Shown: in pieces, positions 1 to 7,300 of the stretch
How the letters are laid out: each line of letters opens with the position of its first letter
Position numbering within the stretch: the first letter of the stretch is position 1
DNA from: JBMYTN01 sp049604415
GTDB taxonomy: Bacteria; Pseudomonadota; Alphaproteobacteria; Rhodospirillales; Rhodospirillaceae
Assembly (NCBI GenBank): GCA_049604415.1
Contig: JBMYTN010000043.1
Location: forward strand, 1 to 35,410
Reading direction: 5' to 3'
DNA: 35,410 bases
The notes under the pieces: generated by a model
Databases searched by the model: none
The model's input: the letters and a program-made list of their open reading frames with translations, nothing else
Told to the model about the DNA's origin: nothing
Position numbers and translations under genes: made by a program

Positions 1-153
1 CTGCAGCCTTCAGATAAATCTACTCTCAAGACGACGTTTTTGCGGGTGTCCAGCTGCGACAATTGGTTCCTCGAATCGAACCAGACCAACATCAACAGAA
101 AATGCACAAACTAAATAAACAATTTAACAGTGCATCACTATTTTAGTGTTTAA
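1..153. mobile_element. AT-rich tail of a putative integrated element (partial)
   Basis: No gene is visible here. A hand count gives about 33% G+C over 61-150, against a clearly GC-rich remainder of the window. The stretch ends exactly where a truncated tRNA-Gly 3' end begins. Inference: it is the distal end of an island integrated at tRNA-Gly, whose body would lie left of the window. A small hairpin (CACTA/TAGTG, about 136-148) sits just before the tRNA remnant. No integrase or transposase is in view, so assignment to a mobile element rests on composition and on the tRNA scar alone. Confidence 0.4.
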
Positions 154-185
154 GGTCGGGCGTTCGAATCGCCTCACCCGCTCCA
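154..185 (+). other. 3' remnant of a tRNA-Gly gene, probable attR attachment site
   Basis: The 32 bases contain a T-arm (GGGCG, loop TTCGAAT, CGCCT), a 3' acceptor strand CACCCGC, discriminator T and CCA. The matching 5' strand would be GCGGGTG, which together with discriminator U73 is the usual bacterial tRNA-Gly arrangement. The D-arm, anticodon arm and 5' acceptor strand are missing: a full tRNA would start near 111, and that sequence is unrelated. Tyrosine-recombinase islands typically integrate at tRNA 3' ends, leaving such a duplicate at the far side. A decayed tRNA copy is the alternative. Confidence 0.7.
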
Positions 186-187
186 TA

Positions 188-239
188 CTCCCGAAAAATC
201 GGGAGCACGCGAAAGGGCAGTCCTGCGGGGCTGCCTTTT
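188..239 (+). terminator. Tandem hairpins, tRNA-type intrinsic terminator
   Basis: Hairpin 1 pairs CTCCCGA (188-194) with TCGGGAG (199-205), a perfect 7-bp stem with an AAAA loop. Hairpin 2 pairs GGCAG (216-220) with CTGCC (231-235) and is followed by TTTT (236-239). The second is the usual intrinsic terminator downstream of a tRNA, which supports native chromosome resuming at the tRNA remnant. It also lies just past the stop codon of the converging TetR gene. Confidence 0.65.
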
Positions 240-245
240 GCCATT

Positions 246-884
246 TTAGGGTTCTTGTGCGGGGGCGTCGATTGGCTCCGCCCCCGCCAGCAGGCCTTCC
301 AGGAACAGCGATAGGATCGGCCCGATGGACAGATCTGTGCGGTCCATGGTCGCGATTGTGATCCCATCGGCCATTCCACACAGGCACTCCGCCAACAGGG
401 CCGGGGGCAGAGGCGGGGTTTTGCCCTCCTTGCGGAACAGGGTCTCTGTCAAAGGACCGAAAGCGGCGCATTGCTCCTGGCGAAAACGCTGATAGACCTC
501 GGCAAAGGCCGGGGTCCGCAAAGCGTGCAGCTGCAGCTCCATGGACAGTAAGGACCAATTGCGATCCTTGTCTTGCTCGGTCAGCCAGGTTTTGACCGCC
601 GCCATCGGATTGTCGCCGCCGGTGGCAATGACCTGCTCCAGGCTGGCGCGCTGGGTCTGCATATGCTGGGTCAGCAGCTCCAGGAAGATCGCTTCCTTGC
701 TCTCAAAATTGGAATAGAACGCCCCTTTGGAATAGCCCGCCGCCTCGGCAATGCTGTCCACCGCCGCGCCGCCATAGCCATGGCGGGCAAACAGCTGAGC
801 CGCAGACTCCAACAGCCGCTGGCGGGTCACGGCCCGGGCTTCCTCGCGGCTGAGGCGTTTGCGCGGTGCAGGCTCTGAAGACAT
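246..884 (-). CDS. TetR/AcrR family transcriptional regulator
   Basis: 212 aa. A TetR-type DNA-binding domain fills the N-terminus: a basic arm, TRQRLLESAAQLFARHGYGG (helix 1), then DSIAEAAGYSKGAFYSNF (helix-turn-helix, with the family's typical GxFYxxF turn). The remaining roughly 140 residues form an all-helical ligand-binding/dimerisation region that I cannot assign to an effector. ATG at 884 is preferred over upstream in-frame TTG (899) and GTG (887), because the conserved part begins well after it; no clear Shine-Dalgarno is visible for any of them. The gene is divergent from the cyclase at 1059. A perfect 7-bp inverted repeat (930-952) in the shared upstream region is a plausible operator for autoregulation. 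TetR proteins are dimeric repressors released by small ligands. Target genes other than itself are unknown. Confidence 0.88.
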   Translation of the reverse strand: MSSEPAPRKRLSREEARAVTRQRLLESAAQLFARHGYGGAAVDSIAEAAGYSKGAFYSNFESKEAIFLELLTQHMQTQRASLEQVIATGGDNPMAAVKTWLTEQDKDRNWSLLSMELQLHALRTPAFAEVYQRFRQEQCAAFGPLTETLFRKEGKTPPLPPALLAECLCGMADGITIATMDRTDLSIGPILSLFLEGLLAGAEPIDAPAQEP

Positions 885-929
885 CACGCTGGGGTCCAAG
901 CAATGAGCGGCGTCACCGAGAGTGCGACT

Positions 930-952
930 GCCCTATGTCCTTTTTATAGGGC
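930..952. promoter_or_regulatory. Candidate TetR operator, inverted repeat
   Basis: GCCCTAT (930-936), nine bases, then ATAGGGC (946-952): a perfect 7-bp dyad about 45 bp upstream of the TetR start. On the minus strand the right arm overlaps a TATAAA box, so a bound dimer could block the regulator's own promoter. The location and symmetry are seen; the protein-site pairing is inferred. Confidence 0.4.
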
Positions 953-1004
953 TTCAACCCTCTCTGGCACGACAGAGTACGCATCTTTTCGCATTTTTGT
1001 GTAT

Positions 1005-1032
1005 GGTTGAGGCCGCTTGTGACGGCTCAACC
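1005..1032. repeat. Inverted repeat in the leader of the cyclase gene
   Basis: GGTTGAGGCCG (1005-1015) and CGGCTCAACC (1023-1032) pair over 10 bp with one bulged G and a 7-base loop, 26 bp before the cyclase ATG. There is no T-tract, so it is unlikely to terminate. It could be an operator or a 5' UTR hairpin. Confidence 0.5.
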
Positions 1033-1058
1033 CCTTCGATAGGGCACCAGGACCCCCG

Positions 1059-3482
1059 ATGACGGCCTCTCCCCCGGCACCCAAACACGACCGGCGCGCC
1101 AAATCCCCGCCATCGGAGTCCCCACCGCCGGAGCCCTCGGCGTCCGGTTTGGAACCCCCGACAGACCCGCCTGTTCCTTCAGCACCGCCCCCGATCCCTT
1201 CCCCATCTCCCACAGAGGCGAAATCGAGTGCACGGACCAAGATCCCGCTGCGGCTGTCACTGTTTGCCGCCTTTGGCTTGCTGCTGGGCGGGCTTGGGGT
1301 CGGCATCGGGCTTTATTCCTATGACCGGAACCGCGAAGCCTCCCTACAATTGGCCGAAACCCTGCTGGCCACGGCCAATGGAATTGTGGTCGAGCGCCTG
1401 AGCTCCACCCTCAATCCAGTGGTCGAGCTGGTCAATTTGATGGCTGAAGTGCCGGTGGTTGCCAGCCCCTGGAGCGAGGAGAGCGATCCCGCAGCCGCCC
1501 GCAATGCGGCAGCGGTGGAGCAGTTGTTGACCGCAGCGATGGTCGGCAAGCCGCAGATTTTTAGTCTTTATACCGCCCGGACCGATGGCGGCTTCCAACG
1601 CCTGATCACCTTGTCCGAGACGGAAAACCCCAAAGACGGCGAAACCCGGTCCCTGTTGCTGGCCCCGACGGCAACCCAACAAATCCATCAGCGTACCTTG
1701 CGGGCCTCATCGGGTCGGCTGGCCACCGAATGGGCGTTCTTTGATCGGGATCTCCAGGCCCTCGGGCAACGCCGGATCGAGCCGGTCCTGCCCTGGTCCC
1801 CGGCGGATCTGCTGTTGCACCGGCATCGCGAGGCCCAGGAGGTGCGCCGGTCTGGCCATGCGGAGATCCTCGGCTTCCATGTCCTGCCCGGTTTGCGCCG
1901 GATCGTCACCGCCGTGGTCCATCCGGTGACGGGCCCGGACGGCGACATTGTCGGCCTTGTGGGGGCCGATGTGTCCCTGGACGGCCTGTCGGAGTTTTTT
2001 CAGGCTCAGCGGCCTTCCCCCGGGGCGCGGCAAGTCATCGCCGATGCCCAGGGCCGGGTCCTGGTCCATTCGGTGGCCACCGATGTGGTCAAGACCTTGC
2101 GCGGCGATGGCGGGCTGCTAGAGATCGTGCCCCGGACGATCGAGGAGTTGGATGACGAAATCCTGACCGAGGCCCACCGCCAGTTCCAAGCTGGACAGCT
2201 CTCGGTCGATACCCCCCAATCCCTGGGCTATGAGGGCGGTTTGCTGGATCTGGAGAGCCGGGCCTTGGGGTCGGAACAGATCGCCTTGGTCACTCGCCTG
2301 CCCAATAATTTGTTCCATGAAGCCTATTTGATCACCACGGTGCCGGTGGATGACTTTGTCGCCCCGGTGCGCTCCCTGCGGTTCGAGGTCTTGAGCATCA
2401 CCGGTGTGGCGGTGCTGATCGGCCTGGGCCTAGCCGGAATGATCGCCCAGGCGGTGGCGCGGCCTTTGATGCGCTTGACCAAAGAGGTCGAAGAGATCCG
2501 TTCCTTTAACCTGGATGCGCCCCTGGAGGTGGAATCCCGGATCTTGGAGGTCCATCGCCTGAGTGTCGCCACCGGTTCGATGAAAGAGGGCCTGAAGACC
2601 TTCGGCCTTTATGTGCCCAAGGCCCTGGTGACCCGGATCGTATCGTCGGGCACGGCCCCGGAGCGGGGCGGCGAGCGGCGGCCACTGACGGTGTTGTTTA
2701 CCGATATTGTTGGCTTTACCGATTTGTCGGAGCGGACCCAGCCGGAGGTTTTAAACGAGGCTTTGTCGTCCTATTTCACCGTTTTGGGCCACGAGCTCGG
2801 CCAACGCGGCGGGGTGATCGACAAATATGTCGGCGATGCGGTGATGGCGTTTTGGAACGCGCCGGACCGCCGCGACAATCACGTGCTGGACGGCTTGGCG
2901 GCGATGCTGGCGGCGCGCAAGGCGGTGGCGGCGTTTAACGAGGAGCGGATCCGCAATGGCGACATCCCGTTTAAGACCCGCTTCGGGCTCCATGTCGGGC
3001 CTTGCGTGGTCGGCAATGTCGGCACCCCGGACCGGCTGAACTATACCGCGCTGGGCGATGCGGTGAATGTGGCCTCCCGGCTGGAGGGCATCAACAAGAC
3101 CTATGGCACCGAGGTCCTGGTCTCCGGGGCCGTGGTCCAGGCGGTTGGACAGGCGGCATTGTTCCGCCTGGTGGACCGGGTGGCCCCCCGGGGCCGCAAT
3201 GCGGCGGTGGAGCTCTATGAGCCGCTGGGCCTGTCCCGGCGCGGGGTTTTGGAGCAAAACCGGTCGCTGTGCATCACCCCGGATGTTCTGGAGCCGATGC
3301 GGATCTGGGGCGAGGCCATGGCCCTAAAAGACCAGGGCGATCTGGCCCGGGCCTTGGCGGCCTTTGAAGCCTATCAGGAGCGCTTCGGCCCCGATGGTCC
3401 GGCCGCCTTCCAGGCAGAAGCTTGCCGGAGCGCCTTGGGCAGTGCGGATGGGTCCGAAGCCCCGGAGACTGGAGCGGCCTAA
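1059..3482 (+). CDS. Membrane-anchored class III adenylate/guanylate cyclase
   Basis: 807 aa, probably making cAMP. Residues 1-60 are a cytoplasmic proline/serine-rich tail, TM1 is about 66-88, a large periplasmic sensor (about 90-440, Cache/PDC-like) follows, TM2 is about 443-466, then a HAMP-like linker and a class III catalytic domain (about 540-720). The metal-binding aspartates are D549 (FTDIVGF) and D593 (KYVGDAVMAFW). K589 and T663 are at the purine-selecting positions, and N670/R674 are the transition-state residues, so the enzyme looks active. Lys plus Thr is the class IIIb adenylyl-cyclase signature. It is divergent from TetR. Its TAA overlaps the stop codon of the converging livF by a few bases, so there is no room for a terminator. 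Ligand and downstream cAMP receptor are not evident in the window. Confidence 0.88.
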   Translation: MTASPPAPKHDRRAKSPPSESPPPEPSASGLEPPTDPPVPSAPPPIPSPSPTEAKSSARTKIPLRLSLFAAFGLLLGGLGVGIGLYSYDRNREASLQLAETLLATANGIVVERLSSTLNPVVELVNLMAEVPVVASPWSEESDPAAARNAAAVEQLLTAAMVGKPQIFSLYTARTDGGFQRLITLSETENPKDGETRSLLLAPTATQQIHQRTLRASSGRLATEWAFFDRDLQALGQRRIEPVLPWSPADLLLHRHREAQEVRRSGHAEILGFHVLPGLRRIVTAVVHPVTGPDGDIVGLVGADVSLDGLSEFFQAQRPSPGARQVIADAQGRVLVHSVATDVVKTLRGDGGLLEIVPRTIEELDDEILTEAHRQFQAGQLSVDTPQSLGYEGGLLDLESRALGSEQIALVTRLPNNLFHEAYLITTVPVDDFVAPVRSLRFEVLSITGVAVLIGLGLAGMIAQAVARPLMRLTKEVEEIRSFNLDAPLEVESRILEVHRLSVATGSMKEGLKTFGLYVPKALVTRIVSSGTAPERGGERRPLTVLFTDIVGFTDLSERTQPEVLNEALSSYFTVLGHELGQRGGVIDKYVGDAVMAFWNAPDRRDNHVLDGLAAMLAARKAVAAFNEERIRNGDIPFKTRFGLHVGPCVVGNVGTPDRLNYTALGDAVNVASRLEGINKTYGTEVLVSGAVVQAVGQAALFRLVDRVAPRGRNAAVELYEPLGLSRRGVLEQNRSLCITPDVLEPMRIWGEAMALKDQGDLARALAAFEAYQERFGPDGPAAFQAEACRSALGSADGSEAPETGAA

Positions 3483-4198
3483 ACCGCCAAATGCTTGGCC
3501 AGGGCGGTTTCGTCCCCGGCAATGTCGGCCATGGCGCCTTCCATGACCAAATGGCCGGAGTCCAATACAATGGCCCGGTCGGACACATGTTGGGCAAAGC
3601 CCATATTCTGTTCCGACAGGATCATCGCCAGGCCGGATTGGCGGATGGTGGCCAAGGCCTTGGCCAGGGTTTCGACCACCAGCGGGGCCAGACCCTCGGA
3701 CGGTTCATCAAGCAACAACAGCCGGGGGGCTCCGGCCAGGGTCCGGGCCACGGTAACCATTTGCTGCTCACCGCCCGATAGCCGACCGGCGGGGCGGGAC
3801 CAGAGCGGCTCCAGGGCCGGGAACAGCGAAAGCAAGGCCTTGTCGTCCCATTCCGGCCCGCGATGGGCGGCGGGCTGTTGCTTCGGTTTGGCCTCCCGCC
3901 CGACCCGGATGTTTTCCGCCACCGTCAGGGAGGTGAAGATCCGCCGGTCCTCGGGCACATAGCCCAAACCAAGCCCGGCCCGGTCTTGCGGGGCCAAGGC
4001 GGTGATGTCTTTGCCATCGAAATGGATCGATCCGCTGCGCGCACTCAGCAATCCGGCGATGGTTTTCAGCAAAGTGGACTTCCCGGCCCCATTGCGGCCG
4101 AGCAGGGCCAGACCCTCCCCCGGGGCCACGGCCAAGGACAGATCAAACAGGACCGAGGCCTGCCCCGGTCCGGCGCTCAGCGCGGCAATATTCAACAT
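3479..4198 (-). CDS. livF: ABC transporter ATP-binding protein, LivF-type (orphan)
   Basis: 239 aa, the usual LivF length. Walker A is GRNGAGKST, the LivF-type YVPEDRRIFTSLTV follows, then the signature LSGGEQQ, Walker B LLLLDEPSEGLAP and switch His (replaced here by SEQN, normal for this family). LivF is one of the two ATPases of branched-chain amino acid/urea-type uptake systems. ATG 4198 is chosen because the homology starts there and CCGGAG lies about 12 bases upstream; an open frame reaches 4339, but its extra residues look non-coding. Oddity: livG, livM, livH and livK are normally adjacent, but here the gene stands alone, divergent from gdh and tail-to-tail with the cyclase. It must pair with permeases encoded elsewhere or be a relic. 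All ATPase motifs are intact, so decay is not indicated. Confidence 0.85.
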   Translation of the reverse strand: MLNIAALSAGPGQASVLFDLSLAVAPGEGLALLGRNGAGKSTLLKTIAGLLSARSGSIHFDGKDITALAPQDRAGLGLGYVPEDRRIFTSLTVAENIRVGREAKPKQQPAAHRGPEWDDKALLSLFPALEPLWSRPAGRLSGGEQQMVTVARTLAGAPRLLLLDEPSEGLAPLVVETLAKALATIRQSGLAMILSEQNMGFAQHVSDRAIVLDSGHLVMEGAMADIAGDETALAKHLAV

Positions 4199-4221
4199 AA
4201 AGAATGATGCTCCGGTGAAAT

Positions 4222-4265
4222 CCGCCCTGGACGGGCGTCGGTGGGTTGACCCCTGTCCAGGGCGG
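4222..4265. repeat. 11-bp perfect inverted repeat between livF and gdh
   Basis: CCGCCCTGGAC (4222-4232) and GTCCAGGGCGG (4255-4265) are exact reverse complements separated by 22 bases; the spacer contains a further GGG/CCC pair around TTGA. The repeat lies 24 bp before livF and about 120 bp before gdh, overlapping a TTGACC -35-like element. No T-tract follows on either strand. Operator or leader hairpin are both possible. Confidence 0.6.
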
Positions 4266-4273
4266 CATATTTG
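4246..4273 (+). promoter_or_regulatory. Possible promoter for gdh
   Basis: TTGACC (4246-4251), 16 bases, TATTTG (4268-4273). The -35 is good and the -10 weak. It would give a leader of roughly 105 bases before the gdh ATG. It overlaps the right arm of the 4222-4265 inverted repeat, so any protein bound there would compete with polymerase. Confidence 0.3.
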
Positions 4274-4386
4274 CCTAAGTGATCGCAGGACGAAAGCCCA
4301 AGGAACGGCCAGGCTGCAGATCCAGGACGGTTTCTCCACTTGGAAAGACAGCCTGCAATAAAAACAACCTCAGGGAGACTGGTTCA

Positions 4387-7300
4387 ATGGAAAGCTCGAT
4401 TACGCAAACCAAGGCCGACATGATCGAGCGCTTGATCCAGCGCACCCGGGCGCGGCTGGATGACCGAGCCCCCGAGGCGGAAGCCTTCCTGCAGGCCTAT
4501 TTTGTCAATGTCCCGGCGGAAGATCTGCTGGAGGAAAGTGATGACGCCTTGTTCGGGCAGGCGTTGTCCTTCTGGTCCTTTGGCCGGGATCGCATGGTCG
4601 GCACGCCAAAAATCCGGGTGTTCAATCCCACCGTCGAGGAACATGGCTGGCATAGCGACCATACGGTGGTCGAAATTGTTAATGATGACATGCCGTTCCT
4701 GGTCGACAGCGTCACCGCCGAGTTGAACCGCTTGGGATTGTCGGTTTATTTGGTGATCCACCCGGTGTTGGTGGTTGCCCGAGATGGGCAGGGCAAGATT
4801 GTCCGACTGGCCAGCGGCGAAGGGGTCGATCCGGCAACACCGGAAGAAGGCGACCAGTTTGAGTCCTACATGCATTTCCAGGTCCGGGAGCAAACCGATC
4901 CTGTGGTGCTGGAGCAGGCCACGGCGTCCCTTGAGGCGGTGTTGGCTGATGTCCGGGCCGCCGTCGAAGACTGGCAGCCCATGCGCGAGGAATGCGCCAA
5001 CATTATTCAGAGCTTTGTCGCGCCGCCGGAATCCGCCGATGCGGAAGACATCGCCCAGGCGCGGGAGTTTTTGACTTGGCTGCGCGATGACCATTTCACC
5101 TTCTTGGGCTATCGCACCTATACCTTTCTGGCCCAATTCCTGCCTGAAGAGGCAGTGCCGGAAGCCGGTCTGGGCACCTTGCGCGATCCGGCCACCCGGG
5201 CCTTTGGCGAGTTGCGCAATCTCTCCAGCCTGCCCGAAGAGGTCGGGGCCTTTGTGGGCAAAAAAACCGCGCTGATCATCACCAAAAGCTCCGAACGCTC
5301 CCGGGTGCATCGGCCTGTGGCCATGGACGCCATCGGGGTGAAAATGTTCAGCGAATGCGGCACCGAGGTGGTCGGCCTGCAGCTGTTCATCGGTCTGTTC
5401 ACCGCCGATGTCTACACCAATAGCCCGAATTTCGTGCCGGTGATCAAGGCCAAGCTGGTCCGGGTCATGCGCCTGTCCGGCCTGCGCAAAATTGGCCATG
5501 ACGGCAAAAAGCTGATGAACATCCTGGAAAATCTGCCCCGGGATGAGCTGTTCCAAACCGATGAAGAGCGGTTGCTGGAAATGGCCTTGGGCATTTTGCA
5601 TCTGCATGAACGGCGCCGAACCGCCCTGTTCCTGCGCCAGGACGAATTCCAGCGCTTCATGTCCTGCCTGGTGTTCGTGCCCCGGGATCATTTCGATACT
5701 GCCTTGCGGCTGGATATCCAAGCGATCCTGGAGCACAGCTTCGCCGGGACCATGGAGGCCTTCAACACCCAGGTCACCGAAGCCCCGCTGGCCCGGGTGC
5801 ATTTCATCATCCGCACCAAGCCCGGCCATGTGCCGGACTATACGGTGAAGGAGATCGAGCTGCGGATCACCCAGGCGGCGCGCAATTGGACCGACTCCTT
5901 GCGTGATGCCCTGCTGTCCCAAGAGGGTGAAGAGCGGGGCATGCGCCTGCATCAACAATATGAGCAGGCCTTCCCCGCCGGGTTCCGGGAACGCTTCACC
6001 CCGGATATGGCGGTGGGGGACGTCAAGCGGTCGGAAAAGAGCCTTTGTGATCCGGCGGGCTTCGCCATGAACCTCTACCGTTTGGTGGAGGATGAGGAGC
6101 ATCTGATCCGCTTTAAGGTCTATAAGCCGCAGCGGGCCTTGCCCCTGTCAGACGTGTTGCCGGTGCTCGAGCATATGGGCTTCCGGGTGTTGGGCGAGGT
6201 GCCGTTTAAGGTTAAACGCCGGGCCAGCACCAGCCAGGAACCCCACACCCCGGTCTGGGTCCATGACTTCTCCATGGAGTTTATGGTCGGCGGCAAGGTC
6301 CATCTGTCCCAGGTCCGCCAAGGCTTCCAGGATTGCTTCGCCCGGGTTTGGGCCGGGGATGTGGAGGATGATGGCTTTAACCGGTTGGTGGTCTCCGCCG
6401 GTCTGTCCTGGCGGCAAGTGGTGATCCTGCGGGCCTATGCCAAATATCTGCGCCAGGCCCAGTTTACCTTCAGCCAAGCCTATATCGAAGACGCTTTGGC
6501 GGTGCATAGCGGCGTGGCCCAAGATTTGGTGGCCTTGTTTGAAACCCGCCTCGCCCCCGGTCTGGAAGGCGATCGGGAGGAAGCCGTTGCTGAGATCCGC
6601 GCCAAGATCACCGAAGCCCTGGAGGCGGTGGACAGTGCCGATGAGGACCGGATCCTGCGCCGTTTCCTCAATCTGATCGACAACACCCTGCGGACCAATT
6701 ACTGGCAAACTGCGGAGGATGGCGGTCCCAAATCCTATGTCTCTTTCAAGCTGAACAGCGGCGGTCTGGATGATCTGCCCAAGCCACGGCCCTGGGTCGA
6801 GGTCTTTGTCTATTCGCCCCGGGTGGAGGCGATCCATTTGCGCGGTGGTCCGGTGGCGCGCGGCGGCATTCGTTGGTCCGACCGGCGCGAGGATTTCCGC
6901 ACCGAGATTTTGGGGCTGGTCAAAGCCCAGATGGTCAAGAATGCGGTGATTGTGCCGGTGGGCTCCAAGGGCGGCTTTGTCGTCAAACGCCCGCCGGAGG
7001 ATCCCAGCCGCCAGGCCCAGGTCGCCGAAGGCATTGAGTGCTATAAGACCCTGATGCGCGGCCTATTGGATGTGACCGACAATCTGAATGGCGCAGAAAT
7101 CCTGCCGCCGGTTGATGTGTTGCGCACCGATGGCGATGATCCCTATCTGGTGGTCGCTGCGGATAAAGGCACGGCAACCTTCTCCGACATCGCCAATGGG
7201 GTGTCCGAGGATTATGGCTTCTGGTTGCGCGATGCCTTCGCTTCCGGCGGTTCCAATGGCTATGACCACAAGGCGATGGGCATCACCGCCCGGGGCGCGT

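Noticed and set aside
42..185. GCGGGTG at 42-48 as the 5' acceptor strand of a complete tRNA-Gly ending at 185
   Set aside because: The span would be 144 bases, with no canonical D-arm or anticodon arm with U33; a coincidental 7-base match is more likely than an intron-bearing tRNA.
124..558. Minus-strand open frames (e.g. 143-379, 124-558) whose ends read like GEAIRTPD or RRFERPTLN
   Set aside because: These peptides are the translation of the tRNA T-arm on the opposite strand, a well-known source of spurious proteins.
4384..6102. 572-codon minus-strand open frame inside gdh
   Set aside because: It mirrors a GC-rich coding frame and gives a His/Gln/Gly-rich peptide without domains; gdh on the plus strand is certain.
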